Assembly: GCA_022747635.1 (NCBI GenBank)
Contig: JAKTNV010000011.1
Location: 20,485,481 to 20,549,480 of the forward strand
DNA: 64,000 nt
DNA from: Hetaerina americana
Taxonomy: Eukaryota > Arthropoda > Insecta > Odonata > Calopterygidae
Direction of reading: 5' to 3'
Of the stretch, positions 1-11,249 are shown one piece after another. Each line of letters begins with the position of its first letter. Position 1 is the stretch's first letter. Below the pieces are notes generated by a model that saw only the letters and a list, made by a program, of their open reading frames with translations, had not been told where the DNA came from and searched no databases. A program made the position numbers and the translations under genes.

Positions 1-62
1 TAACTAATGTTTTCCTCCCCCCCTACATCGCTTGCCTAACGTTCTCTCCTCTGTCAAAGCAA
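1..62 (-). repeat. LINE 3'-end fragment, cut by the window edge
   Basis: Read on the minus strand this matches the segment of the window's common LINE family encoding the EGRMLGKR-like stretch (compare 19925-19975, plus strand). The plus strand shows the diagnostic cgcttgcctaacgttctc-type string also present near 29300. No intact frame remains. Confidence 0.6.
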
Positions 63-700
63 AATTCTTTGACGACGGTGTCAACGATAAATCTTATTAA
101 TAAAAATGGATTACTATTACAGGCTGTTTTAGCTTGTATTCTATTCTATTTTCGTGGTAGTTTCCTGGGACCGAACTAACTTCTGGGCGAAACAGGGACG
201 AAGGAAAGGTTATTGACTGCGTTGTTAAGTTACCGACTCTTGCAAGTTGTGAAACGATGTCGCCCCTACTCACGTAAACAATGAGATACGTGTCCATAGG
301 AGTACTCGAGATGCTCGCACGTCATTCTGGCATTGTCATCATCTCGTTCACCATAGATAGATCGCCGTGGGATGGATAATAATAATAAAACGTCTTCATT
401 GGAGCGAGACTGGCACTTGGTAGTTCCTCCAACCAAATCACTCGTCTTTTAAATACATAATTGTTTTAATAATTGTCACAGGAAAAGTATCTATAACGAT
501 ACAAAGAAAAATTAAGAACTAAATGTGGAGTTGGACAAAAAAGATGATTGGATTCAAGTGTGAAAATGTACAAACTTTTGCAAGAAAAATGTAAGGATAG
601 AGGACTAATATCCTTAACGAAAAACACCCACACAGGAAGGGCATTGGAAAAAAACGGCGAAAAACCTACCGAGACATAGCTAATGTGTACATGTTTAATG
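63..700. other. No gene seen (63-700)
   Basis: AT-rich sequence with no ORF of note, no tRNA-like boxes and no recognisable repeat. The only open frame is a short minus-strand one at 97-297 without splice or family support. Confidence 0.5.
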
Positions 701-945
701 CTAGTAAAATAAACACGTTATCTGAGATAGAATTTTGAAGACTGAGATGCAAGGAAGAACGTTTGGCAGAAAAGGAAGGGTATGGAAAAATCAGTATGTT
801 GGACGTGATGAATGAAGTGTGTGAAATTGAGGAAAGGTTCATGATTTTGCCGGATGTCAGGTGGTGTTTTGTTAGGAGAGACAAAGAAATTTATTGTTTG
901 TCTGTGTCTATGCAAAACCTACCTTAAACGGTGGGATACTAATAG
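700..945 (+). repeat. Degenerate LINE 3' end with tail
   Basis: The segment follows the order seen in better copies: gaaaaatcagtatgttggac (remnant of the GMLDGM-encoding stretch), then gaattgaggaaag, a ttttgttaggag stretch, and the tail caaaacctaccttaaacgg followed by aatagtgata. The same order occurs at 19980-20160. No long frame survives, so this is a dead 5'-truncated copy. Confidence 0.65.
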
Positions 946-1738
946 TGATAATCTTATATATAGCTATTCCTCTGTCGAAATTTTGTTTTTGAGACCCGTG
1001 TCCTGGTCCTAAAATACGAAGCCATAAGTTCTGTCGTTGGGATTTTAATGCGTTCATTCTCTGGGAGCCCTATGTATATACTGTGTGCTACTCGTAAAAT
1101 GGTCCCTCATTCGATAGTAATCTTCTTCATGACCAATAGCGGTCAACTGTTGGTCGTCGCTGATCTAGGGCATTCGCTTTCCGCGCCACAATAGAGACCG
1201 TATTTCGGCGCGCTGGGTATCTGAGAAGGAGAAAGAGGCATATCGGCTGCCATTCTCGGTGCGGCCATGAGACTAGCGAAGACTCCTCTCCATCATCCTG
1301 CTACGGCGTACGACCTTGCACTCTGTATTTGATCTCATAAAAGTTACGGCGTCGCCATTAAACCTCTCCGCAAAGAGAGTTCATTTTTTTCCGATTCCCC
1401 ATACGTGGAACGCATCTGATGAATTGCTCCTGATTAAAAAATTGAATTTCGCTCGACGTAGTGCGTTCAATTTCTTTCTTTCCTCAGACTAGTCGTTATT
1501 ATCCTGTTTCTCAGCCGGGAAAAATCCATTTTCATGTCTCGCGAGGCGTTCAAAGATATTAGGACTGTCTTTAGCCTAAAAATGCGAGACCGGTGTAATA
1601 TTTTTTTGGGGCCGGATTCTTCGATATCTGATCAAAGAGTTTGGAATATTAGTGCGAGACCGTAAAAAGATACTGATCGCTACAGAAACTTAGTTCGGTG
1701 GCATAGCAAAATTATTTTTTCAATGTGATTGTTAGGAG
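946..1738. other. No gene seen (946-1738)
   Basis: Mixed-composition DNA without an open frame over about 60 codons, tRNA-like promoter boxes or simple repeats. Nothing here can be assigned. Confidence 0.45.
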
Positions 1739-2045
1739 GGATTGAGTTGGTTCAGTGGCTAGTTCCCCCTCACCGGAGGGTCTGGGTTCAAATCCCGGCG
1801 TTAGCAGCATCTGGATCTCAACTTTGGGTGCTGCGTGGAGTGCACTTCAAATTGAGTATGCCATGTGTCGGATGGGTAGTTAAACTTAACGGCTTTAGTT
1901 AGGAATAAGCTAATGCTGACACCGGGTTTCTCTCCACTTCTTCCCCATTCCCTTAATATCCCACCTATACCAGTTAACCACCTATCCTAAATGACGCAAA
2001 CGACATCCGTTGTCGGTCCTATTTCCTAATTACTACTAATTAATA
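1739..2045 (+). repeat. tRNA-derived SINE, family A copy 1
   Basis: It starts with a tRNA-like head: an A-box-like ggttcagtggct, then a B-box-like gggttcaaatcccgg about 40 bases later. The body shares ordered landmarks with the copies at 20671 and 27768: a gagtgcacttcaa stretch, cggatgggtagttaaa, gctaatgctgacaccgggtt, a C/T-rich stretch with cccattccc, and gacatccgttgtcggtc. No matching tRNA cloverleaf follows the B box, so it is a SINE and not a tRNA gene. RNA polymerase III transcription is inferred from the boxes. Confidence 0.8.
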
Positions 2046-2284
2046 GGTTGTTCCGATGGACTTCCTGATCAATGGTAGTCTACCAGTTAGCGTACGTTTT
2101 TGGTTGACACGATTGCTAATCAGCGCTATACTCTTTACCATCCATCTGTCCACCATGCCTATTTCTATCCATTCTCAGCTTCGCTATTACTTCCAACTAT
2201 GATTACCTAACCACTCAAAATTTTCTTGGCAAGTTTTTCCTTAAGGCCGTTTCGTACATTCATTTTGAGAATCAGCATAGACTG
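2046..2284. other. No gene seen (2046-2284)
   Basis: Spacer between a SINE and a LINE remnant. Nothing recognisable. Confidence 0.4.
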
Positions 2285-2512
2285 TATTAGGCTTTTGAGA
2301 TATGGGTCTGGAGAAGAATGGGAAAAGTTTTGGAAGGAGAGGAAGTCAAACGAAGTGGTATAGCTAATGGTGAGATATGAGGGGAAAGTTGTTGGAAGAA
2401 ATTTGTAGACCGAAAGAAGTGGACGCTGAGCATATTGAGAGGCAATGGAATGTCGATAAAGAATGTTTATATTGAGGGGAGAATGTAGGGTAGTCGCGCA
2501 ACGGATTAATCG
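2285..2512 (+). repeat. LINE reverse-transcriptase C-terminal remnant
   Basis: The plus strand reads as a broken version of the family C-terminus: an AFEIWVWRRM-like start (ggcttttgagatatgggt), an ASNEVV-like stretch, then a tgttggaagaaat stretch and attgaggggagaatgtaggg at the end. Stops and shifts interrupt it, and it lacks the usual 3' tail. The small open frame at 2463-2696 overlaps its end and is probably incidental. Confidence 0.6.
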
Positions 2513-3393
2513 TGTTGCACAGTATGAAGGGAGTAAGGTGAATGTAGAATTGAGAGATGATTCTTTTGAGGTTCATTTGAGTGCGACTATTCAGCGTCGT
2601 GCTAGACTGGGCATTAAGAATGTGGGGTTCCACCTCTCTGGAATCATTGAACGTTATCGGCTGGCTACACTACATGATAAAAAAAATATTTACTAGCAAC
2701 TCGGGCACTTAAGCTGATCAAAGTAAGTCTCATTTACATTTTTTTGCTGACAGCGACTCCCTTAAACACTTCATCATCATCTCTTCAATTCTTATTCTTT
2801 CGAATAAAAGGAAACCGACGTCGATGTTGCGACTTTTTCCTCCTCATAATTGGCAGTTCCGCATGTGGGTACAACATTTACGGATCCCTATTCAACCTAA
2901 TAATAATACACATAGAAAGAAAAAGGTTCCGTGTTTGACCCCGACCCTGGGAATTAGAACGTCATGATTCCCCAACATTTTTTTTAATCGCGGATTTTCA
3001 TTCCCGGAACGACTTGTGGAGGAAGAAAATGATCTGTGTTCCGATCCACGCTGATTTATATCGCTCTGTGAGGTGGCGCTGAGCTCGTAAACGTCTTCTT
3101 CCTCTTAACAAGTTTTCCGATGGATACCCTTTCATCAATTGAAGCCTCGGAGAAGAGAGTTAAAAAAAAATATTATTGCTTGCCGGAAACTATGGAAAAA
3201 AGGTAGACGAAAGCAAATAAATATGCGACGTTTGAGCGATCGTAAGCGATAGAGAAAAATTTCTGCTTAGAATTCCATCACATCGAGGAACGTGGGCGGG
3301 TCAGGGGTTGATCAACGTGAGGATCAGAGGGTGAAACTGTGAGTATAAAGATACTACAGCGAATTAAATTATTATGCCATAATTTGGATTGAA

Positions 3394-3398
<5 letters not shown>
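2513..3398. other. No gene seen (2513-3398)
   Basis: Unassigned, mostly AT-rich DNA. Two short frames (2463-2696 and 2744-2938) have no family resemblance or splice context. Confidence 0.4.

Positions 3399-3472
<74 letters not shown>
3399..3472. repeat. Compound microsatellite (TA)26(CA)11
   Basis: An uninterrupted TA dinucleotide run at 3399-3450 switches directly to a CA run at 3451-3472. Confidence 0.97.
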
Positions 3473-3799
3473 TTATTATTTGACATTCCCGGTGGAATGG
3501 TAACTAGAATAAATATGAAGTGAACAAAATTATTAATTTTAGCGAGTGGATTTCAGATAATTGGTATTCTGTTTGTTGAGACAAAGAAATGAAGTAGTGC
3601 TCGGACGCTGGGCCCATCAAAAATCCAACTTTGACCAGCATTTCACACTCGTTCAGGCACAGAAATGGAAATTCTAATATTGTAATGATTGCACTTTAGA
3701 AATGAATCGGTAAATTAAAATATGGTGACAAATTCATAAAACTGTTGACATAAAGGACGAAGATTAATGTGATGTTTCTTTCTGGGCGATGAAATATTC

Positions 3800-5110
3800 C
3801 AGAAGGGGTGGTGATCACCCCTTCGAACAAACCTTGGAGTCGGGGACTAGTGAAACTGCCAACAATCCTGCGGTCCTCGCTTGCGGCCAGACTCTGACCC
3901 CCTTGGGTGCGCTCTCTCACCCTCTCGACCCCCTCCAAACATCCGACCCGCTGTGGATCCGAGTGGGGCAGTCTTGAGCGCTCCCCTGTCCCGGGGCCCC
4001 CGCCGACCGCCCGGAAGGTAATGCCGCGGAGGGAGCGAGGGGGAGGGTCATCGGGAAACACTTGTATGCTCCATCGATTGCCTCTCCTTCGGTCTTGAGA
4101 GAGGAATGGGGGAGGGTTGTGTGGGCGGTCGGCCGGGAAACGGCGGGGGTGGCTTGGTAACCGTGTGGAAGGTGTATGTGGAGTGGAGGTAACGGGAGTG
4201 GGGGATGGGGATATTGCTGGTTGGGGAATGTGTGTTATCGTGGGGCTGGCTTGAAGGTGGGTTAGGGAACAGGAGTTCCAGGGGGGTTACGGGAAGAGGG
4301 AACGGGTCCCCCTCTTTCCTCCTGTCCCCCCTACCTTCTCCTCATTTCCTTTCGGTAGCACAAGGAAGCACAAATGTAATTTAGGGAATCCCGACTATCT
4401 CAGTCACGTGACGGAGGTGGTAATCACGTTAGGGAGGTGGCGGAGACGGGGGTTCTGGGGGGAAGGAGGCGGGGAGGGAGGGTCGGAGGGGTGAGGATGG
4501 AGGAGAGTTGTATCCTTCATCGCCCCCAACCTACCGGCTTCGTCCCCTCCTTTCCCCCTCTCACCCCACCCCCCGAGACACGACCCCCAATCCCTCCCTA
4601 ACCTAACTCTCCCCTTCGTCGGCTCTATTCCAATAACCCTCCCCCGCCTCACCCACCAAGCTCAACGCCCCCTCACACACACACACACGCCCACCTCACT
4701 CTCTCGTTCCCAATCACGCACACATCATGGTGTGGCGACGTACGCACGCCTGCGTGTGTTCTTTCTCCTCCGTCGTTTTCCCTTGCGCGGCCCCTTTTTC
4801 TTAACCTCTCTCGCACTCCGGGAGCAGTGTGGGGGGGCGGGAGTAGGAGGAGGAGTTTGGAGGAGAGGAAAAAAAAGGAGCATGTCAAACGTGCGAAACC
4901 ATAGCCTAGCGACGGAGTGTCTCGGGGGGGTTGCTAGACCACCCTTCATTTTATCCCACCACCAAAGACCATCTCCTCTCTCTCTTCGCTTCTCTTCTCT
5001 TCTTCCCGGTGGCGTCCTGGGCGAAAGGGAGTTCCATAAGTGGTGGCACGCGGAATAATGACGCTGCCCGACGCACACCGTATTCCGGGCCTCGAAACGT
5101 ATATGTATTA
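3800..5110. other. GC-rich island 1
   Basis: A 1.3-kb block of high GC with many CpG and runs of G or C, sharply bounded by AT-rich DNA. G-rich plus-strand sequence (4100-4510) gives way to C-rich plus-strand sequence (4520-4690). At least eight overlapping ORFs of 60-141 codons occur on both strands, as expected from the low stop frequency of GC-rich DNA. None resembles a known family. It may be a CpG island or promoter region; no initiator or first exon could be defined. Confidence 0.5.
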
Positions 5111-5599
5111 TTGCACGCGTGGTTTTTTTCGCTCCGGAGGCGAGAAAGGGAAAATAAATGCGGGGAGATGGGTCTTGTAGATGATGCCAGCGATATCTTC
5201 CTCACGTGTATCAGTTGCGTTTCAACCCACCTCCGTATTTGGTCGTCGGCATGTTGGTCGGTTGATATTTTGTTCCATCTCGGGGATTTGCGATAAGTGT
5301 TGAGGGTCGAGCGTGGGGAATAAAATATGCCGCCGGGGTAAACCAAATAGCTATAGCAATCCGTTTGCTCTTCCACACTGCGAATAAATCGACTCCATCA
5401 TAGACCCTTTTCCCTTCCAGTGTGCGACTAATTTTAATGATCAGTCTGTTACAACTGATTGGTTGTCATTAGGGGATTCTACCGACGGTCATTCTATTGC
5501 GTCAAGAGTTATTTGTGGATAATATGGTAGAGGTAGTATTTTCAGGGAATCGGGCATGGAAAGCCGTCGTTGGCCCAATACTACGCTGCAAAACAAGAG
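5111..5599. other. No gene seen (5111-5599)
   Basis: Transition out of the GC-rich island. Open frames here continue shadows from the island. Confidence 0.4.
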
Positions 5600-5782
5600 G
5601 CTTGTAGAGGTCACACAGTTTTAAGTCCCATCCGACGGACTGCGGGCGTGGAGTTGTCCCCAGACATCAAAGAAAGAATCGGGATTCCTGAGAATTCTGC
5701 TTCCGCAGGGATTAGAACGAGGACCTTGTGTTGATAGGCCAGTGCAATACGAGTAACTACCGCACCAACCCGATAACCTTAG
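5600..5782 (-). repeat. tRNA-derived SINE, family A copy 2 (minus)
   Basis: On the minus strand the head is gggttggtgcggtagtta (A-box-like), followed by aaggtcctcgttctaatccc (degenerate B box) and a body containing gtccgtcggatgggactta, the same landmark as in the copies at 1739, 20671 and 27768. The copy is 3'-truncated at about 5600. The 63-codon minus-strand frame across it is a translation of SINE sequence. Confidence 0.7.
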
Positions 5783-7199
5783 TTTCAAGCGAGTTAGACC
5801 TCGTTGCTGCAAGAATATTTGTAGAGGTTAAACTAGTTTCGACTGACTTTTGGAATGTCCTCCTGGTATGTTAGAGGCAGAAGTCGTCGATCTTTACTGT
5901 AAAATCTATTTTTGAATCTCTTTTCTAGAGCTGAGGTTGTTAATGGAATTTAAGAAACATTTGCGAAGAACCGAAAGGTTTTGTTTCCTCTCTACTGGAA
6001 GCCATTTTGACGTCAACCTTTTTATAGTACGACATTTTATAGTTACCTGCTGACAATCCCGACTACTGTTCCTTTTTTAGCTGTTTTCCCGATTCCTTTC
6101 GCTAACGGTGAGTGATTTTGACGCTGATAGGCAAGCTCTGTCTGTTTTTTGCAGTTAAATGATTTAAATACCGATTGCTGTTTTCCTTCCATGATGACAG
6201 ATGTTCATTTTTAAGTTGGTAGTCATAATAGGTCGGAAATTCCATTTCAATTACCTTATTACCCTTTCTGTTTTAATAATAATTTTCCCTTTCATAGTTT
6301 AATCCTTTCTTTTCCTCACCGATAAAAAAAATATGAAAGCGGGCGTTAGTTCAGAAAAACAGTCCTGGCGGTCACTTGGAGGAAATTACTAAAATTACCA
6401 CTTGGGCAAAAATTTATATGAGATAAATTCTAAATGAACTAGGTGTTAGTAGAAATGCATAAGTTGTTTTTGCATAGTGCCCATTAATGGTCAATAAAGT
6501 TGGAGCTATACAAACGCAGTCAGTGCTTAGAAATGGGAGATTATTACTACGTGTTAATTGGAATTTTTGTAGTCTTAATCTAATATGGTTTTCAACTTTC
6601 CTATCTTGAGATTGCAGGGTCGTCACACGGAGAATAAGGTTTGCAAATCTGTGAAACTCCTCGGGCACCTCGACATTGTTCGGCAGAATTCTTCTTATCA
6701 TTCAGAGCATTTTCCTAGTGAGCCTATAAAATAGACGTGGTGCGTTCAAATGCTAAAGTAACTCAATATTTTTTCAGAGGGCTGGGAGTATAGAGAAGAT
6801 GTAGTTGAACTGATCACACGCGGGAAGTCTTCATGAATACAAGACGTAGAAGGCTACACCGTGCATGGTTTTTAAAGCGACTGATAGAGCGTGAAGCGTT
6901 TAAAAAACTGAAATGGTATTTTTTAATGTTTAACATATGTGTTATATTTTTTCTCCACTTGCGTGTTTCAGACCCGTCGAAATTCAAAATCAGTTACAAG
7001 ATGGAGGTTCTTATTGTAAACTTGCAAGTTTTATTATTAGCAGTAGTCTACCGGATTAGGATAAGTTTACTGCTGTATCTACTTCTAACCTCGGAATGGC
7101 ATGACTCCAAGTACGAACCTTAGACCCCGTGCTACATATTAGAATCGCTCACTATTTAGATCTGCAAACTTTCTGCCTCACTTAAATTAAATCGTACCG
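5783..7199. other. No gene seen (5783-7199)
   Basis: AT-rich DNA. Two unremarkable frames are present: minus 6414-6701 (95 codons) and plus 6833-7123 (96 codons, hydrophobic and Leu-rich). Neither has a recognisable motif or flanking splice signals I would trust. They are left unassigned. Confidence 0.4.
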
Positions 7200-7430
7200 T
7201 AATGCCTATTCTCAATTCCTACCTCCTCGTTTTCCCAGCATCATCCCCTCTGCTACCGTCTCCAACAACCCCATTATCTCTCAGTATGTGCAGAATCCAC
7301 TTGCCTTGTCTTCTTCGAATTGCCCCCAACAGCCATATCTCTTCCCCTACGACGCCTCGAGCTTCATCGTTGGATTTCCTTTACGTTCAATGAATTTTCT
7401 CCATTCTTCTTCTCTGCCCCCACATTAAAA
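7200..7430 (-). repeat. LINE 3'-region remnant (minus)
   Basis: On the minus strand this carries the family's order of landmarks: a gaagaatggagaa stretch near 7400, a gaggcgtcgtagggg segment, and a ggcaattcgaagaagacaag-like stretch replacing gggagaaatccgaagaag. The same layout is seen in better-preserved copies at 19780-19960. Many substitutions; no frame left. Confidence 0.5.
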
Positions 7431-7532
7431 AAAACACCCTTTTAAGTTTACATCTAATTTATAATTTCAAAATCGATGTAAGTTGATAATTATAATGTTG
7501 TAAAATTTAAATTACAACAATCTTGAACAATA

Positions 7533-8863
7533 CTACCTTGATCAAAAATTTCCCGGAATTTATTCAGAAAATTAAAAATACAAGTTTATTCATCTAAATC
7601 TATATTGTCCCCTTCAAAGTAATCCCCATCGACTGCAACACACTTATGCCAGCGCTTGATCCAATCCTCGAAACATTTTTTATATTCGGTTTTCGGTATG
7701 TCCATCAGTGCTTCCTGCGATTTTTCCATTACTTCCTCTCGGCTGCTAAAACGCGTTCCCCGTAATGGTTTTTTAACTCGATTGAACAGAAAGAAGTCAC
7801 AGGGAGCCAAATCAGGTGAATTCGGTGGCTGTTGGATGGTATTTGTTGCATTTTTCGTCAAAAAATTACGAATAATGATAGCACTGTGCGACGGTGCGTT
7901 ATCATGGTGCAAAATCCACGAGTTTTCTGCCCACATTTCTGGTCTCTTTCGGCGAATTGCTTCACGCAAACGTCTCATAACGCCCAAATAATACTCCTTG
8001 TTTACTGTCTGGCCTTCTGGCAAAAATTCATGATGCACTACACCGTTGTAATCCATGAAAACCGTCAGCATTGCCTTCTTTTTTGACTGAAAACGACGTG
8101 GTTTTTTTGGTCTCGGCTCATTTGGTGAACGCCATTCACTTGCCTGATGTCTGGATTGCGTGTCGTACTCATAAACCCACGTCTCGTCTCCAGTAATGAT
8201 CCTTTTGATGAATGTGGGATCGGATTCAGCCTCGCAAATCATGTCTTTTGCGACGTCAACACGGTCTCTTTTTTGCATGAAATTGAGGTCTTTTGGCACC
8301 AACTTTGCTGCTACACGACGGAAACCCAAATCATTAACCACAATGTCTTGGGCGGATCCATAGGCAATGTTCAAGTCCTCCGCTATTTCTCTGATGGTTA
8401 ATTTGCGGTTATTGACCAACATTTCTTTTACTTTATCAATTTTTTCACCGACTTTCGATGTCGATGGTCTGCCACTGCGTTCATCATCTTCGATTGACTC
8501 ACGACCACTTCTGAACCGCTCGTGCCACTGGTAAACGACCGTTTTTTTTAGAGAATCGTTGCCGAAACACTTTTCCAACATTTCCAACGTCCGTGCGCCA
8601 CTAAATCCGTTTTTTACGCAAAATTTAATACAAGTTCGTTGTTGCAAATTTAAATCCATTTCTGCAATTGTAAAAAATCGCCAACACACACAGAGATAGA
8701 TGTACTCTTGGCTACGTAACTTTTGCAAATGTCAAGTTATGACACTAAGATTTAAAGGGAATATCAACAACAGATGTACCAATTTAACAAAAAAACAGAA
8801 CTCAAATCGAATCGATGGGAGCGCCACACGGTGGTTATTTCGGGAACCTTTTGATCAAGGTAG
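7533..8863 (-). mobile_element. Intact mariner (IS630-Tc1-mariner) transposon
   Basis: A 1331-bp element bounded by terminal inverted repeats that begin ctaccttgatcaaaa at both ends and then diverge slightly (atttcccgga versus ggttcccgaa). It is flanked on each side by TA (7531-7532 and 8864-8865), the mariner target-site duplication. Its only gene is one uninterrupted transposase on the minus strand. The 1.3-kb length, TIR size and TA duplication match the mariner family. Because frame and ends are both intact, this is either a young insertion or one still capable of movement; activity is inferred, not shown. Confidence 0.95.
7586..8659 (-). CDS. Mariner transposase, DD34D type, apparently intact
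   Basis: A 357-residue transposase predicted to bind the element's inverted repeats and carry out cut-and-paste transposition in the nucleus. The N-terminal 110 residues form the paired helix-turn-helix region, with WHERFRSGRESIEDDE at 45-60 and the linker RSGRPS at 61-66. The catalytic triad is visible: D158 in TGDETW, D253 in HHDNAPSH and D288 in SPDLAPCD. Exactly 34 residues separate the last two, the DD34D signature. The usual WVPH-type motif appears as LVPKDL (120-125). The frame is open 23 codons upstream of this ATG (to 8728). I chose the ATG at 8659 because MDLNLQQR begins where mariner proteins normally start and the length is then normal for the family. No frameshift or stop is present. 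By eye, LNFMQKRDRVDVA suggests a rosa-like or SETMAR-related subfamily, but this is uncertain. Confidence 0.93.
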   Translation of the reverse strand: MDLNLQQRTCIKFCVKNGFSGARTLEMLEKCFGNDSLKKTVVYQWHERFRSGRESIEDDERSGRPSTSKVGEKIDKVKEMLVNNRKLTIREIAEDLNIAYGSAQDIVVNDLGFRRVAAKLVPKDLNFMQKRDRVDVAKDMICEAESDPTFIKRIITGDETWVYEYDTQSRHQASEWRSPNEPRPKKPRRFQSKKKAMLTVFMDYNGVVHHEFLPEGQTVNKEYYLGVMRRLREAIRRKRPEMWAENSWILHHDNAPSHSAIIIRNFLTKNATNTIQQPPNSPDLAPCDFFLFNRVKKPLRGTRFSSREEVMEKSQEALMDIPKTEYKKCFEDWIKRWHKCVAVDGDYFEGDNIDLDE

Positions 8864-9094
8864 TATTTGAAAAATTAATGAGCAAATATTATACGATTTC
8901 ATACTAAAACTGTAGTCGGTTTAATCGGAGAGATTCTACATAAGGTCAAAGTCCGCACGTAATGTCTTCTGGTTATTTTAGAATGTTAAATTTATTTTCG
9001 GATTGCCTAATTTTATTTTTAGCTCTACCCGCCTTGCCCTAACGCCTTGGAGAATAAGTTTTATTTGAGGAGTGGAAAGTAATGACATCAGCCG

Positions 9095-9720
9095 TCATGA
9101 AAATTTCATCGGCCATCCCCTTGTTCCCTCTTTTCCTCCCCTTCTCCAGGTCCTTAATGGGGGTCTCCCCAAGGGGGTTGGCGTACCCCTCCTACTTTTG
9201 ATAGGCCCTCGCTTGGAGAGTGAGGGAGGAGGGCGGGGTGGGAGGTCAGGAGTAGGTAAGCGTTTAACCTGCCGCGGATTTCATTCAGGGGGCGTGCGTG
9301 GGAAGGGAGTTAGTTCACTTCTCCCCACGGCCCTGCCCGCTATTTTTTTCCATCTCCGCACTTTCGTCTCCCCTTTTCGCCTCCCTTCATAAGCCATCTC
9401 CGAAGTGTCATTCTCCGCCGACATGGAAGAAGCAGGAGGAACACCACAAGGGGTGGAGGAAGAACTCCCACCCCTCCCCTTGTAACACCCTCTTAACCTC
9501 CCTCTCCTCCTTTTTATCCCCCGACGCCCCCCTCGTAGACATCCGCCACTGCCAACCTTCTAACCCCCCCACTTCCTTACCCCATCCCGCATCCCTTTCG
9601 GCGGAACGCCCGGGCTGTTTATTTTGCGTCAAAAGGCGAATCGATAATGACCCTTTAAATCGGCACTCGGGGAGGAAACATGACGTGGTTCAAATTTCTC
9701 GAGACGCCAGTCCCTTCGTT
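9095..9720. other. GC-rich island 2
   Basis: C- and G-rich block with overlapping frames on both strands (for example plus 9298-9762, 154 codons; minus 9408-9632). These have Pro/Ser-rich low-complexity products and no recognisable family, so I treat them as compositional artefacts. A short GT repeat follows at 9799-9823. Confidence 0.45.
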
Positions 9721-11090
9721 ATACTGAATATATTATTGCCCATAAATAGAACCTCGTTATAGTGGCACACTGCGCGCTACTTCGTTCCCCATCCTCAGGT
9801 TGTGTGTGTGTGCGTGTGTGTGTAGGGGGATGAGAGAGGGGGTGGCGATGAAAGAAAGGGTTGGGAAGTGGATGAGAAGGGGGTTAACGCGGTGGGAAAT
9901 GGCGTCGTAAAGTGTAACGGTCAGGCGACATTAAAAATTTAAAAAAAAACCGAATGTTTTTTTAAGTGTAGTCGGCGGTCTTTTCTTTTTTTAATGTATA
10001 TATTTGTAATTCGCAAATCATTTCCCCTACGGTTTGGACTTTGGAAAATGACCGACATAATTATTTCGCTCCCGCCTTCCTTGTGTGTGTGTGTTACCGC
10101 ATGATAATTCAACGTCCGCGCTGCCGCCACCGGAATCTTTCTTTTCTCTCGTTAGGTGCGTGGGGAGGAGTCCCGCTTGTCACCGATTATAATGGTTACG
10201 ACGCCGGTGGCGGAGATGGGTTAATGAAGTTTTAAATGGGAGAGATTTTCAGCGTTCCGCATCGAGGCGCAATTATCGCGCGTTGAAAGTGCCCAAATAA
10301 AGTCATATCGCTTCCCTGATGGCTTGATAAGTGCCGCACACCGTTTTCTTACAGCCGTGCCGAAATAAAAAAAAACTCGGCATGTTCAGGAGGAAATGGA
10401 TGGCGATTATAACTTTCCGAAAAAAAACACGAGAATGCAATGAGAGTTGAATGACGCCAGGGATGAAATGATTTCATCGGTCGGCCGACGCTTGTCGTAA
10501 TTTTCCCAACCGGTAACAATGAACGTTTGTTAAAGCAATACGGTTACATTCTTAAACCTTATATGGCAATGTGGTATTGCTTAATAAAGGTAATGCCACG
10601 CGGACCAAGAGTATTTACGAACCCCATGAGTTAACGCCTTGCATGTGGAATCTTATCGAAATCGCCCGAGAATCATAATAAGGTTATGCCAGAAAAATCT
10701 TGCTAGCAGAATCTCTTATGTCCTGCATATTTTATGTAGCTTTCTAATCATTAGAGAACCTAGTGTGATGGCGTGATTATTAATAACAAAACAGCACCGC
10801 AGGGAAACAGGGTAGTGTGGTGAAAATTTGGTGACAGCACCACAAAAATATGCGTAGTTTTTAGCAATAGTCTATCCGGTCGGGGTAGTTTTTCGACGGG
10901 CCCAGGCATTACACAGTACTCCGAAGTGCTAATTTACACCTTACCACATACCCAGAGACCCCAAATTTCGTATTGCAACCACTCACTCTTTGGCTTTGTT
11001 TGATAGTTCATAGTATATCTGTTTGCCTGCGCGTGGAATGAAAGCAGTTTTGCATGAATGTATACGCCACTGTGGGTATAGTTTTGCATG
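9721..11090. other. No gene seen (9721-11090)
   Basis: Contains the (GT)n stretch at 9799-9823 and several A or T homopolymer runs. Nothing else can be supported. Confidence 0.4.
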
Positions 11091-11094
11091 TATT

Positions 11095-11200
11095 TGTTGC
11101 TTTTGCATGTGGTTTTGTTCTCGGGTCTAAGGGGGGTGATCTAACACCACCCGCAACACGCCCTTGTGGCGGCTTGCGCGGTATTATGTAGATGTAAAAG
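11095..11200 (-). repeat. Interspersed repeat with ccgcaagccgcc core
   Basis: On the minus strand it reads acatctacataatacc, then a gcgcaagccgccacaagggc core and a gggtggtgttagatcaccccc stretch. This is the reverse complement of the copies at 30722-30780 and 61908-61990. In this copy the 5' end abuts the (TA)n run at 11202-11243. Confidence 0.75.

Positions 11201-11201
<1 letters not shown>

Positions 11202-11243
<42 letters not shown>
11202..11243. repeat. (TA)n microsatellite
   Basis: Pure TA dinucleotide run of about 42 bases between the repeat on its left and the Penelope-like fragment on its right. Confidence 0.95.

Positions 11244-11245
<2 letters not shown>

Positions 11246-11249
<4 letters not shown>

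Noticed and set aside
4725..5376. Overlapping 108-141-codon frames on both strands
   Set aside because: GC-rich low-stop sequence gives frames on all strands. No conserved motif or splice signal singles one out.
7656..8401. Plus-strand frames of 84-111 codons
   Set aside because: Antisense shadows of the mariner transposase.
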